DNA of 64,000 nucleotides, taken from contig JAFUBA010000203.1 in the NCBI GenBank assembly GCA_017460395.1, forward strand, positions 1 to 64,000. Direction: 5' to 3'. Source of the DNA: Clostridia bacterium. GTDB taxonomy: Bacteria; Bacillota; Clostridia; Christensenellales; Aristaeellaceae. The position numbers and the translations under genes were made by a program. The notes below the pieces were generated by a model that saw only the letters and a program-made list of their open reading frames with translations, was not told where the DNA came from and did no database searches. Below, piece by piece: positions 1-8,289 of the stretch (its first letter is position 1; each line of letters starts with the position of its first letter).

Positions 1-1088
1 ATGAGCAGAAGGCCGCCCACCTGGCCCGTGAGCACGCCGCCCTGCAGGCAGGCGCCCATGGCCACGCACTCGTCGGGATTGATGCCACGGGAGGGTTCCT
101 TACCGGTCAGCCGCTTCACCGCCTCCTGCACGGCAGGAATCCTGGTGGAGCCGCCGACCAAAAGCACCTTGCTCAGATCCCGGCTGCTGAGCCCCGCATC
201 CCGAAGCGCCTGTCGCACCGGCTCCTCCGTCTTCTCCACCAGGTGGCGGGTGAGCTCATTGAACTTTGCCCGGGTGACCGTCTCCTCCATGTGGTGCGGC
301 CCCCTCGCATCCTGGGCGAGGAAGGGCAGGTTCACCGTGGTTTCCGTGAGGCCGGACAGTTCCTTCTTCGCCTTCTCGGCTGCCTCCCGCACCCGGCTCA
401 TGGCCTCCATCTGGCCCACCAGATCGATGCCTTCCTTCTGCCGGAACTGGTCCAGGAGATACTTGGTCAGGCATGCGTCAAAGTCATCACCGCCAAGGTG
501 ATTGTTGCCGGCGGTGGCCAGAACCTGGATCACATCGTGGCTCACATCCAGCACGCTCACGTCAAAGGTGCCGCCGCCCAGGTCATACACCATCACCTTC
601 TGAGGTTCTTCCTTGTCGATGCCCCAGGCCAGCGCGGCCGCCGTCGGCTCGTTGATGATCCTCTCCACCTTCAGTCCCGCGATGGTCCCCGCATCCCGGG
701 TGGCCTGCCGCTGGGCATCGGTAAAGTAGGCCGGGACCGTGATCACGGCCTCATTCACGGGGCCGCCGAGGTACTTTTCCGCGTCCGTCTTGAGCTTTTG
801 CAGGATCATGGCGGAGATTTCCTGGGGTGTGTACTGTTTTCCGTCCACATCCACCTTCCGGTCGCTGCCCATCTCCCGCTTGATAGAGGAGATGGTCCGC
901 CTGGGGTTCATGGCCGCCTGCCTTCTGGCTGCATCGCCCACCAGCCGCTCTCCGCCCTTTGTGAACGCTACCACCGAGGGCGTGGTCCGCCCGCCCTCCG
1001 AGGAGGGAATGAGGACAGCCCTTCCGCCCTCCATGTATGCCATGCACGAGTTGGTCGTGCCAAGATCGATCCCGATTCTCCTTGCCAT
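1..1088 (-). CDS. dnaK: Molecular chaperone DnaK (Hsp70), 3' end outside the window
   Basis: ATP-dependent Hsp70 chaperone that binds unfolded hydrophobic peptides in the cytoplasm. About 362 residues are present, nearly the whole actin-like ATPase domain: the N-terminal phosphate loop GIDLGTTNS at residues 5-13, the second phosphate motif DLGGGTFDV near residue 166, and the adenosine motif VGGSTRIP near residue 309. The substrate-binding domain lies beyond base 1. The ATG at 1088 follows an AAAGGAG site at about 10 bases. The upstream gene is an unrelated leucine-rich-repeat gene, so this copy is not directly preceded by grpE or hrcA. I see no CIRCE inverted repeat in the 147-base leader. 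Family assignment is certain; whether it is the only dnaK is unknown. Confidence 0.97.
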   Translation of the reverse strand, partial: MARRIGIDLGTTNSCMAYMEGGRAVLIPSSEGGRTTPSVVAFTKGGERLVGDAARRQAAMNPRRTISSIKREMGSDRKVDVDGKQYTPQEISAMILQKLKTDAEKYLGGPVNEAVITVPAYFTDAQRQATRDAGTIAGLKVERIINEPTAAALAWGIDKEEPQKVMVYDLGGGTFDVSVLDVSHDVIQVLATAGNNHLGGDDFDACLTKYLLDQFRQKEGIDLVGQMEAMSRVREAAEKAKKELSGLTETTVNLPFLAQDARGPHHMEETVTRAKFNELTRHLVEKTEEPVRQALRDAGLSSRDLSKVLLVGGSTRIPAVQEAVKRLTGKEPSRGINPDECVAMGACLQGGVLTGQVGGLLL

Positions 1089-1100
1089 AGGTATTCTCCT

Positions 1101-1139
1101 TTGCCGTATCCATGTCGGACGGAATTCATCCGACGGCAA
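1101..1139 (-). other. Hairpin in the dnaK leader
   Basis: Nested inverted repeats sit just upstream of the dnaK ribosome binding site: TTGCC (1101-1105) with GGCAA (1135-1139), and GTCGGA (1114-1119) with TCCGAC (1129-1134). In the dnaK mRNA this would fold 5' of the binding site. A role in expression control is only a guess. Confidence 0.4.
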
Positions 1140-1235
1140 GATTCTGGAATTCTATTTTGAAGTGAAAATGAATCTTCCGGGCCTGCGCGCACGAATTCAT
1201 GGAATTTTCATGATACGCTCATTTTTCTCATTCGC

Positions 1236-3458
1236 TCAGCACGGTTCCCAGAATTCTTCGTCTTCCACTGCTCTCCCGTCTTTCTTCCCTCGGATCACCT
1301 GCACCGAAGGTGCAATGCGCGCCGCTGTTAGATCACATTTCACCTTCGAGGCATCAATGCACCTGAGGGATGAGCACCTGCCGAATGCGTATGGGGCCAC
1401 CTCCCTGAGGGTCGAGGGCAGGATGATCTTTTCAAGACGGTCATTGTGGTACAGGGCAAGTCCCCCAATGGCCTGCACGCCCTCCGGAATCTCAAGCACC
1501 GGGCCAAGGCCGCAGTGGCTGAAGGCATTCATGGGAATCTCGCGGAGCCTCCTCGGCCACCGCACATGCTTGAGCTGGCTGCATTTTTCAAACGCAAAGT
1601 CCCCAAGCACGACATGTTCAGGCAGCACAATCTCTTTGAGCCCGGACTCAGCAAAGGCACTGCGCCCGATAGTCCCAAGCTTTTCTGGAAGACGGATGTT
1701 CCTGAGCATGATACACTCCCGGAACGCATGGTCGCCAATGTGCCTGATGCTCTCCGGCAGCTCGACCTCAGAGAGCATGGTACACCTGCGGAAGCACCCT
1801 GATGAAACAGTTTCAAGGGACGACGGCAGTGAAATGGAGGAAAGAAGACTGCACCCGAGGAAGACTTCCTCCTCCATCCGCTCAAGTGCACTCTCCCCTG
1901 CAAATATCACATCAGTCAGGCCGGTTTCCGCAAATGCGCCCTTGCCGATCACCCGGACGGAGGACGGGATGGTGATCTCATGGAGCGCATCGCACAGCGC
2001 CAGAAAGTATGGGGGAATCTCCCTGAGCGTTTCCGGAAGGACCACCCGCTCCACGCCGCAGTCCCGAAACATCCCCATAGACAGCGGCAGCGTTTCCGGC
2101 AATCTCAGCTCGCCTGTGAGGTCTGTGCCTTCAAAGCAGTAGGGGCCTGCCTTTTTCAGATGCGGCAGAAGGCCCCGCACGTCCAGCATCATGCAGTGCC
2201 AGAAAGCTTCTTCCCCCACAGAGATAATCTCGCATCCGTCCGTATGGATCTCCTTCAGCGCGGTGCACGCCTGGAATGCGCTGTCAGGCACAAAGACCTG
2301 TTCCTCTTTTTCGCCCTCCGGCTCATCTGGCGCTCCTTCAAAACAGACCCTCTCCAGTTCCTCAAACCCCATAAGAAACGCCTTCGGAAGCTGAACGCCT
2401 GCGGGAATATGTACCGCCTTCACCGCTTCCTGAAGATCCTGCCTTTCTGAGAAGACACCCTCCTGGATGGCACGCACGGGCTTCCCCGCAATGGACCGCG
2501 GGATCCAGACTTCCTCCTCCTGCCCCCGATACCTTGTGATGATCTGCCCGCCGTCCTCCGACGACTTCCACGCCCAGCTCCTGGACATGACCCGTGCGTT
2601 GTCCGGGCGAAGAAAGTCCGTTTCCTCCTGCCGCTCCCGCCGTCTCTCCAGTTTGCTCAGGTCATACAGTGCCTTTTTCCTTTCAAGCAGCACCGCCATG
2701 GCCTCGGTGAACTGTCTCTCGATACATATCTCTGCGAGCTCATCATATCGCTCCGGTGCCATCTCAGTCTCCCGGATCACACGGATCATCAGTTTCTGTG
2801 CGTCCGGCAGGTACTTTTCATTTGCCATCCACTTGAGCGTAATATATGCCATCGAACAGACCATCTGGCGCCACTGGCTCTCCCGCAGATTCGGCACAGC
2901 CTCTGGATGACGCAGCGCTCCGATGAACATGAGCCGCCTGCCGGTAGCATCATTGACCGGAAAGCTGACCCTGGGCAGGTCCAGATATATACCTGGCAGC
3001 CTCAGGAAAAAGGATGCTCTGATCCCCGCGAGCTTTACCGCATTTGGCGCAAAGACCCGGAGGACACGCCCCGGCTCGCCCCAATCCTGCGGATTCATTC
3101 TGCCCGTCAGTTCGAGGATAAAGTCGCTCCGGCACAATAGATTCAGCGTCGTGAGATTTGGAAAACGGCGCAGATATGTACAAACAGAGAGCGATACTCT
3201 ATGTTTCCTCGTTGCTTCCCCGCCGGGCACATACACAGTCACCTCCCGGACACCCTGCAGCTGCTCCGCGCTGAAGTATATGTCGAATTTCCACAGATTT
3301 ACATCTTCGCGCGCCACATGCAGCGTCAGTGTCTCCGGTGCCTCATACCCGAAGGTGCACGCATCGATTCTTCGCCGAAGAAGTTCCGCTTCTTCTTTTT
3401 CGGTGCCCCGAAGCTCTTTCTGCACAAGGTTTACCGCGTCACCCGTCTGTTTTTCCAT
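1236..3458 (-). CDS. Large cytoplasmic leucine-rich-repeat protein (BspA/LRR_5 type)
   Basis: A 740-residue protein. Roughly the last 400 residues are tandem LRR_5 (BspA-like) repeats, recognisable by the recurring pattern of short IxLPxxLxxIGxxAFxxC units, for example LPESIRHIGDHAFREC and LPSTLREVAPYAFGRC. BspA repeats usually occur in secreted adhesins, but this protein has no signal peptide, no transmembrane segment and no LPXTG anchor, and its N-terminal third is charged and non-repetitive. It is therefore probably intracellular. The start at 3458 is chosen because a GGGGGAT site precedes it at good spacing; an in-frame ATG lies 24 bases upstream at 3482. It is transcribed toward dnaK. 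Function is unknown; protein-protein interaction is the usual inference for such repeats. Confidence 0.85.
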   Translation of the reverse strand: MEKQTGDAVNLVQKELRGTEKEEAELLRRRIDACTFGYEAPETLTLHVAREDVNLWKFDIYFSAEQLQGVREVTVYVPGGEATRKHRVSLSVCTYLRRFPNLTTLNLLCRSDFILELTGRMNPQDWGEPGRVLRVFAPNAVKLAGIRASFFLRLPGIYLDLPRVSFPVNDATGRRLMFIGALRHPEAVPNLRESQWRQMVCSMAYITLKWMANEKYLPDAQKLMIRVIRETEMAPERYDELAEICIERQFTEAMAVLLERKKALYDLSKLERRRERQEETDFLRPDNARVMSRSWAWKSSEDGGQIITRYRGQEEEVWIPRSIAGKPVRAIQEGVFSERQDLQEAVKAVHIPAGVQLPKAFLMGFEELERVCFEGAPDEPEGEKEEQVFVPDSAFQACTALKEIHTDGCEIISVGEEAFWHCMMLDVRGLLPHLKKAGPYCFEGTDLTGELRLPETLPLSMGMFRDCGVERVVLPETLREIPPYFLALCDALHEITIPSSVRVIGKGAFAETGLTDVIFAGESALERMEEEVFLGCSLLSSISLPSSLETVSSGCFRRCTMLSEVELPESIRHIGDHAFRECIMLRNIRLPEKLGTIGRSAFAESGLKEIVLPEHVVLGDFAFEKCSQLKHVRWPRRLREIPMNAFSHCGLGPVLEIPEGVQAIGGLALYHNDRLEKIILPSTLREVAPYAFGRCSSLRCIDASKVKCDLTAARIAPSVQVIRGKKDGRAVEDEEFWEPC

Positions 3459-3538
3459 GTGCCCATCCCCCATAAAAACCATGCTGTGCCGGGAAGTATA
3501 TCACGATCACGTTTCACCCGAAAACCGAGATGTCTGCG

Positions 3539-3585
3539 AAAAGACCGGTTCTCCCTGCAGCATCGGGCAGGTGAACCGGTCTTTT
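3539..3585 (-). terminator. Terminator hairpin after thrH
   Basis: AAAAGACCGGTTC (3539-3551) is matched by GAACCGGTCTTTT (3573-3585), with an inner CCTGC/GCAGG stem. On the minus strand the stem is followed by a T tract, so it should end the thrH operon before the LRR gene. Confidence 0.8.
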
Positions 3586-3592
3586 CGACGCT

Positions 3593-4198
3593 TTACATAG
3601 CTTTCCTGATCGCTTCCAGGAGATCCTCATAGCGCTCAAAGGCGGGCAGCTCCGGATGGTCCATGCGGATCTTTTCGGTGGATCGGAAGAGGAAGCCTGC
3701 CTTGCTTGCCTGAATCATGGCAAGGTCGTTGTAGCTGTCCCCCGCCGCAATCGTCTCGTATCCGATGGACTGCAGCGCCTTCACGGTGCTGAGCTTGGAC
3801 TGGGGGATCCGCATCCTGTAGCCGGTAATCTCCCCGTTTTCGCCCACCTCCAGCGTGTTGCACATGATGGTGGGCCAGCCGAGCTTTCTCATCAGGGGCG
3901 TGGCGAACTGGGTGAAGGTGTCCGAGAGAATCAGGACCTGTCCCTCCTCCCGGAGGGCATCCAGGAATTCCCTGGCCCCGGGCATCGGGTCCACCGTGGC
4001 GATGGTGGCCTGGATCTCCTTCAGGCCCAGGCCGTGCTCCTTCAGGATCCCGATGCGGTACTTCATCAGCTTGTCGTAGTCCGGCTCATCCCTCGTGGTT
4101 CTGCGCAGCTCCGGAATCCCGGTGGCCTCCGCAAAGGCGATCCAGATTTCGGGGACCAGGACCCCTTCCAGGTCAAGACAGGTGATAACCATGCTCAT
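3593..4198 (-). CDS. thrH: ThrH: phosphoserine phosphatase / homoserine phosphotransferase
   Basis: HAD-superfamily enzyme of 201 residues. ThrH dephosphorylates phosphoserine and can transfer the phosphate to homoserine, linking serine and threonine synthesis. The HAD catalytic motif is present in the ThrH form, LDLEGVLVPE with Asp9 and Glu11, instead of the DxD of ordinary SerB. Motif II is LILSDTF near residue 92 and motif III is GDSYNDL near residue 150. Length matches the family. The start at 4198 follows AGGAGG at 8 bases. It is the third gene of an operon with a PfkB kinase and a CDF transporter, and a strong hairpin follows it. ThrH is best known from pseudomonads but also occurs in anaerobes. 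Confidence 0.93.
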   Translation of the reverse strand: MSMVITCLDLEGVLVPEIWIAFAEATGIPELRRTTRDEPDYDKLMKYRIGILKEHGLGLKEIQATIATVDPMPGAREFLDALREEGQVLILSDTFTQFATPLMRKLGWPTIMCNTLEVGENGEITGYRMRIPQSKLSTVKALQSIGYETIAAGDSYNDLAMIQASKAGFLFRSTEKIRMDHPELPAFERYEDLLEAIRKAM

Positions 4199-4232
4199 CG
4201 TATTTTCCTCCTCTTGCCAAATATCTTTTGTC

Positions 4233-5348
4233 TCAGAAGTCCAGGTCCATCTGCAGATGGACGCTGTACCCCCGGCAGATGTCCTCCGTCTCCTTCTGGA
4301 TTTCCTTCATCAGCTCTCCGCGGTTCTCCGCCTCAAGGTCGATGATCACATCCATCGTGACCGTCTTCTTCTTTTCATCCAGACGGAAGCCATGCACCTG
4401 CAGAACGCCGTCCCGGGCGGTAGCTGCTTTCATGACCCGGTGCTGCAGATCCAGTGCCTCCCCGGGCTTCGTGTTCTCGGCGTAGATGCCCACACCTGTG
4501 AGAATCACATTGTGCTTCCTGTATACCTCAGCTGCCAGCTCGCGCTCCATCTCATCGATTTCCTCTGCCGTCATGGTGTCCTCCACCGACACGTGCACGG
4601 AGCCCAGCAGTCTCTCTGGCCCATAGCTGTGCAGAATCAGGTCGAAGGCTCCATCCACCCTCGGGTCCTCGCAGATGGTCTTTCGAATTTCAGCGAGGAA
4701 ATCCCGGTCCAGCCGCTTGCCCAGGATCTCATCAAGGGTATCCCGGAGCATCTCGATGCCGGCCCGGATGATCATGATGGCGATCAGCACACCCACGTAG
4801 GCTTCCAGGGAAAGACCGGTAAGGAGGAAAATGACGGCACTGAGAAACACGGAAGCCGAGAGAATGGCATCCAGCCTTGCATCCTCGCCAGAGGCCACAA
4901 GGGAGGCGGAATTCACCTTTTCTCCCGTTTTCTTCACATAGGAGCCCATCAGAAGCTTGACCACCACGGCCGAGACAATGATCACGAGGGAGACCACAGA
5001 ATAGTCCGGCGTCTCGGGATGGATGATCTTTTTCACAGACTCCACCAGGGATGTCAGACCCGCATAGAGGACCAGGGCGGAGACGATCATGGCGCTCAGG
5101 TACTCCACCCGCCCATAGCCCAGAGGATGCTTTTTGTCCGGCTTTTTCCCGGCCAGCTTCGTCCCGGCAATCGTGATCACCGACGACAAAGCATCGCTCA
5201 GGTTATTCACCGCATCCAGCACCACCGCGATGGAATGTGACACGATGCCCACCACCGCCTTGAGGGCGGCCAGAAGGATATTCGCCAGAATCCCGATGAT
5301 GCTTGTCCGGACAATCACCTGTTCACGGCTCTGTGCTGTTTGAGACAT
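4233..5348 (-). CDS. Cation diffusion facilitator (CDF) metal exporter
   Basis: A 371-residue CDF family transporter that exports divalent metal in exchange for protons. It has six hydrophobic segments in the first 200 residues and a cytoplasmic C-terminal domain of about 170 residues. The metal site is visible as DAVNNLSDA near residues 45-53 (transmembrane helix 2) and GEDARLDA near residues 153-160 (helix 5). The DxxxD pairing is typical of the manganese/iron-type group rather than the HxxxD zinc group, so manganese is the likelier substrate. The start at 5348 is inside the last codons of the upstream kinase gene (26-base overlap) and follows GGAGGAG, which implies translational coupling. 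An in-frame upstream start at 5402 has no comparable site. Confidence 0.92.
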   Translation of the reverse strand: MSQTAQSREQVIVRTSIIGILANILLAALKAVVGIVSHSIAVVLDAVNNLSDALSSVITIAGTKLAGKKPDKKHPLGYGRVEYLSAMIVSALVLYAGLTSLVESVKKIIHPETPDYSVVSLVIIVSAVVVKLLMGSYVKKTGEKVNSASLVASGEDARLDAILSASVFLSAVIFLLTGLSLEAYVGVLIAIMIIRAGIEMLRDTLDEILGKRLDRDFLAEIRKTICEDPRVDGAFDLILHSYGPERLLGSVHVSVEDTMTAEEIDEMERELAAEVYRKHNVILTGVGIYAENTKPGEALDLQHRVMKAATARDGVLQVHGFRLDEKKKTVTMDVIIDLEAENRGELMKEIQKETEDICRGYSVHLQMDLDF

Positions 5349-6267
5349 GTAAATCAAACTCCTCCGGCTGAAATCTTGGGCACACGCTCTCTTTGGTGGC
5401 AATCACCGAGGAGGCAAGTCTCGTCCCGATGGCGCAGCTCTCCCCCAGATTTTTTCCGTAGGTCAGCCCGATGGCGACCCCGGCAAAGAAGGAATCCCCT
5501 GCACCCGTGGTGTCAATCACATCCACCTTCTGGGGAGGACAGAACCCGTGCTGCCCGTCCATCTGGGCCCACACCGCCCCCTGGTCGCCCATAGTCACCA
5601 CCATTCTCGGGATGCGGGCGCGCGTGACCTTCTCCTGGAGAATGTCCTCCAGCTGCTCCGGGTGCACCTCATCGTAATTCTCCGAGAAGAGGAGCCCCGC
5701 CTCCTGCTGGTTGCAGACAATGCAGCCGGTGCACTGCAGAAGATCCCGCCGCTCCATGGCGATGGACATGTTGGAGACAATGGCATAGATCTCCCTGTGG
5801 TGGCGCTCGGCCAGCTCGAAGATCTGCTTGATGATGGCCACGTCCATGTCGATCTCCACCACGATGCTGTCCGCCTGGGAGAAGATCTCATCGCCCTTTT
5901 CGCGCAGCGTATCTGAGATGGAGGAAAGCTCCGGCCTCGAGGAGATGGATGCGACCACGTCCCCCGAATTGTCAAACACCGCAAGCCAGGTGCCAAGGCC
6001 GTCCGGTGCCACGCGGATGAAATCACAGTTCACCTTGTGCCGCTTCAGCTTCTCCACCACGTCCACGCTGGTACCGCTCTCATCCACCACACTCACAAAG
6101 GTTGGCCGCAGCTCCACATTGGCAATGTCCTCCGCCACATTGCGGCTGACGCCCCCGTGGGTCTGCACGACCCTGCCCACATTCCTGCCGGCAGGGATGT
6201 ACTGCACCATGGGATATCCCTTGATATCCACAAACACAGCACCGATGACCACGATCCCGTACTTCAT
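5323..6267 (-). CDS. PfkB-family carbohydrate kinase
   Basis: A 314-residue ribokinase-type sugar or nucleoside kinase. The N-terminal GGVSRNVAEDIA (PfkB signature 1 region) contacts substrate, and DTTGAGDSFFAG near residues 250-262 carries the anion hole and catalytic Asp. Substrate cannot be told from sequence; related enzymes act on ribose, adenosine, pseudouridine or fructose phosphates. The ATG at 6267 follows GGAGG at 9 bases. A long in-frame extension back to 6462 would read through the promoter region and is not believed. It is the first gene of the operon kinase, CDF transporter, ThrH. A 16-base palindrome lies upstream, in the divergent region shared with glf. Confidence 0.9.
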   Translation of the reverse strand: MKYGIVVIGAVFVDIKGYPMVQYIPAGRNVGRVVQTHGGVSRNVAEDIANVELRPTFVSVVDESGTSVDVVEKLKRHKVNCDFIRVAPDGLGTWLAVFDNSGDVVASISSRPELSSISDTLREKGDEIFSQADSIVVEIDMDVAIIKQIFELAERHHREIYAIVSNMSIAMERRDLLQCTGCIVCNQQEAGLLFSENYDEVHPEQLEDILQEKVTRARIPRMVVTMGDQGAVWAQMDGQHGFCPPQKVDVIDTTGAGDSFFAGVAIGLTYGKNLGESCAIGTRLASSVIATKESVCPRFQPEEFDLHVSNSTEP

Positions 6268-6287
6268 TGCCTCTAGCCTCCGATTTC

Positions 6288-6316
6288 TTGAACTTCCGGG
6301 CATGTCATGATACCAT
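6288..6316 (+). promoter_or_regulatory. Candidate promoter for glf
   Basis: TTGAAC at 6288-6293, a 17-base spacer and TACCAT at 6311-6316. The -10 box overlaps the palindrome at 6312-6327. A minus-strand -10 (TATCAT, 6312-6307) for the kinase operon sits back to back with it. Confidence 0.45.
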
Positions 6317-6327
6317 GATATCATGGT
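6312..6327. promoter_or_regulatory. 16-base perfect palindrome, candidate shared operator
   Basis: ACCATGATATCATGGT is a perfect inverted repeat placed in the 193-base divergent region between the kinase operon and glf, covering the candidate -10 boxes of both strands. No regulator gene is adjacent, so the binding protein is unknown. Confidence 0.5.
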
Positions 6328-6460
6328 CTGAACACTTCGAAAAGCCAAAAAGCCTGTGCCGGAAAGGGTGCAGAGATACAGAACAGAAAGAATGCAACTT
6401 TTCTGTTCCATCGCCCCTTTGCGCTCATGCAGGCTCAGAAACATAGAAAGAGGCAGTTTC

Positions 6461-7588
6461 ATGTCGAAAACGTACGACTATCTCATTGTGGGCGCCGGAC
6501 TCTTTGGCGCCGTGTGCGCAAGGCAGCTGACGGATGCAGGGAAAAAGGTCCTGGTGATTGACCGGCGCGGGCACGTGGCCGGCAACGTGTACACGGAAAA
6601 GACGGAGGGCATCCATGTCCACGTCTACGGTGCACACTTCTTCCATACCAATCTTCCGGATGTCTGGACCTATGTGAACCGCTTTGCCACCTTCAACCGC
6701 TTTACCAACAGTCCCGTGGCCAACTACCATGGGGAGCTCTACTCCCTTCCCTTCAACATGTACACCTTTAACCGCATGTGGGGCGTCGTCACCCCCGAGG
6801 AAGCCAGAGAAAAGATCGAGCAGCAGAAGCGGGATGCCGGCATCACCTCCCCGAGGAACCTTGAGGAGCAGGCCATCTCCCTGGTGGGCACGGATATCTA
6901 TGAAAAGCTGATCAAAGGCTACACGGAAAAGCAGTGGGGGCGGAAATGCACGGAGCTTCCCGCCTTCATCATCCGGCGCCTGCCTGTTCGCTTCACCTTC
7001 GACAACAACTATTTCAACGCCCTCTTCCAGGGCATTCCCATGGGCGGCTACACCCGCATGGTGGAGCGCATGCTGGAGGGTATCGAGGTGCGCCTCGGGG
7101 AAGATTATCTCAAAGACCGCGCCGCATTGGATGCGCTGGCAGACACCGTCATCTATACAGGTCCCATCGATGCCTATTTCGGCCACTGCCTGGGTCATCT
7201 CGCCTACCGCTCCGTGCGCTTCGAGACGGAGGTTCTGGACACCCCCAACTTCCAGGGTAACGCCGCCGTCAATTACACGGATGCCGAGACCCCCTATACC
7301 CGCATCATCGAGCACAAATGGTTCGAGTTTGGGAAGGACGATGAGGGCCGGGACCTGCCGCGCACCGTCATTTCCCGGGAGTATTCCTCCGAGTGGAAGC
7401 CGGGGGACGAGCCCTACTATCCGGTGAACGACGGGGAGAATGGTGCGCTGTATGCCCGCTACCGCGAGCTGGCGGATAAGGAAGCGCATGTCGTGTTCGG
7501 CGGCAGACTCGGCGAGTACAAGTACTACGATATGGACCAGGTCATCCACAGCGCCCTGGAAACATCCGCACGACTGCTGAAGATCTGA
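6461..7588 (+). CDS. glf: UDP-galactopyranose mutase
   Basis: A 375-residue FAD-dependent mutase that interconverts UDP-galactopyranose and UDP-galactofuranose for cell-surface glycans. The Rossmann FAD motif GAGLFG is at residues 11-16, followed by the conserved HVYGAHFFHT segment (HxYGxHxFHT in the family), the EKQWGRK loop near residues 155-160 that touches substrate, and the C-terminal GRLGEYKYYDMDQVI segment. Full length for the family. The ATG at 6461 follows a GAAAGAGG site. A longer in-frame start at 6356 lacks a binding site. No glycosyltransferase or capsule cluster is next to it; a GNAT gene follows after 18 bases. Confidence 0.96.
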   Translation: MSKTYDYLIVGAGLFGAVCARQLTDAGKKVLVIDRRGHVAGNVYTEKTEGIHVHVYGAHFFHTNLPDVWTYVNRFATFNRFTNSPVANYHGELYSLPFNMYTFNRMWGVVTPEEAREKIEQQKRDAGITSPRNLEEQAISLVGTDIYEKLIKGYTEKQWGRKCTELPAFIIRRLPVRFTFDNNYFNALFQGIPMGGYTRMVERMLEGIEVRLGEDYLKDRAALDALADTVIYTGPIDAYFGHCLGHLAYRSVRFETEVLDTPNFQGNAAVNYTDAETPYTRIIEHKWFEFGKDDEGRDLPRTVISREYSSEWKPGDEPYYPVNDGENGALYARYRELADKEAHVVFGGRLGEYKYYDMDQVIHSALETSARLLKI

Positions 7589-7606
7589 CCCTGAAAGGAA
7601 GAACAG

Positions 7607-8143
7607 ATGGAGACAGACTACAGAGCCATGTTCCAGGCGCTCCACCCGGGCTTTTTTGAGCGGAGCGCCATCCAGGGCATGCCAGAGGATGCGGTGTATG
7701 AGGAGATGGTGCTGTCCCTTTCGGAGGCAAAGTGCCTGGATACGCCGCTCCCCTGTCCGGATGGGATCACCTTTTCTCTGTGCCGTGGCACCTCGCCCGG
7801 CCTGCACGAGGCGGTCCATCTGGTGGACCCTGACTGGGTGCAGTATTTTGGCCCTTCTCAGCGGGTCCTTCGCGCCCTGGACGGAGAGCGGACCGTCAGC
7901 TTCTGCGTCCTGGACAGCATGGGGTCCTTTGCGGGGCTTCGCATCGCGGGGCCCGGGTGCGTCGGCACGGTGCCGGACATGCGCCACCGAGGCATCGGAC
8001 AGCGGATGGTCCAGATAGCCACGGCCATTTTCCGCGACGAGGGCTATGATCTTTCCTATATCCACTATACGGGTGTCAGCCCCTTCTATGCAGGCCTCGG
8101 CTATGAGACGGTGCTCAGATGGAACCGGGCAGGATTCATCTGA
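7607..8143 (+). CDS. GNAT-family N-acetyltransferase
   Basis: A 178-residue protein with the GNAT acetyl-CoA fold in its C-terminal half: a beta strand GCVGTVPDMRH leads into the pyrophosphate loop RHRGIGQRMV near residues 126-135 (the RxxGxG/A signature), and the end, SPFYAGLGYE, is the usual GNAT motif B. The N-terminal 60 residues are not recognisable. Acceptor substrate is unknown. It is 18 bases behind glf with its own AAAGGAAG site, so it is probably co-transcribed. A strong terminator follows. Confidence 0.85.
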   Translation: METDYRAMFQALHPGFFERSAIQGMPEDAVYEEMVLSLSEAKCLDTPLPCPDGITFSLCRGTSPGLHEAVHLVDPDWVQYFGPSQRVLRALDGERTVSFCVLDSMGSFAGLRIAGPGCVGTVPDMRHRGIGQRMVQIATAIFRDEGYDLSYIHYTGVSPFYAGLGYETVLRWNRAGFI

Positions 8144-8168
8144 TCGTTCAACGCTGACCACTTCTTCT

Positions 8169-8207
8169 GCGGACACATGGAAAAACAGTACTTTGTGTCC
8201 GCTTTTT
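8169..8207 (+). terminator. Rho-independent terminator after the GNAT gene
   Basis: GCGGACACA (8169-8177) pairs with TGTGTCCGC (8194-8202) and is followed by TTTTT. It closes the glf transcript. A TATAAT box at 8235-8240 downstream is a candidate -10 for the next gene, though its -35 is weak. Confidence 0.85.
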
Positions 8208-8289
8208 CTCTATTTTCCCGCCTCCCTGTGAAGGTATAATTGCTTTACTTCATCCAGATCACCTTTCACAGCATAAGGAGGACCCGCCA

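Noticed and set aside
1-1160. Long plus-strand open frames over the first kilobase
   Set aside because: They are mirror images of the minus-strand dnaK frame, whose translation is unmistakable; GC-rich coding DNA opens antisense frames.
1089-1235. CIRCE heat-shock operator upstream of dnaK
   Set aside because: No TTAGCACTC/GAGTGCTAA inverted repeat is present in this leader.
6425-8176. A 583-codon minus-strand open frame
   Set aside because: It lies antisense to glf and the GNAT gene, which have clear motifs and ribosome binding sites. The antisense translation has no recognisable domain.
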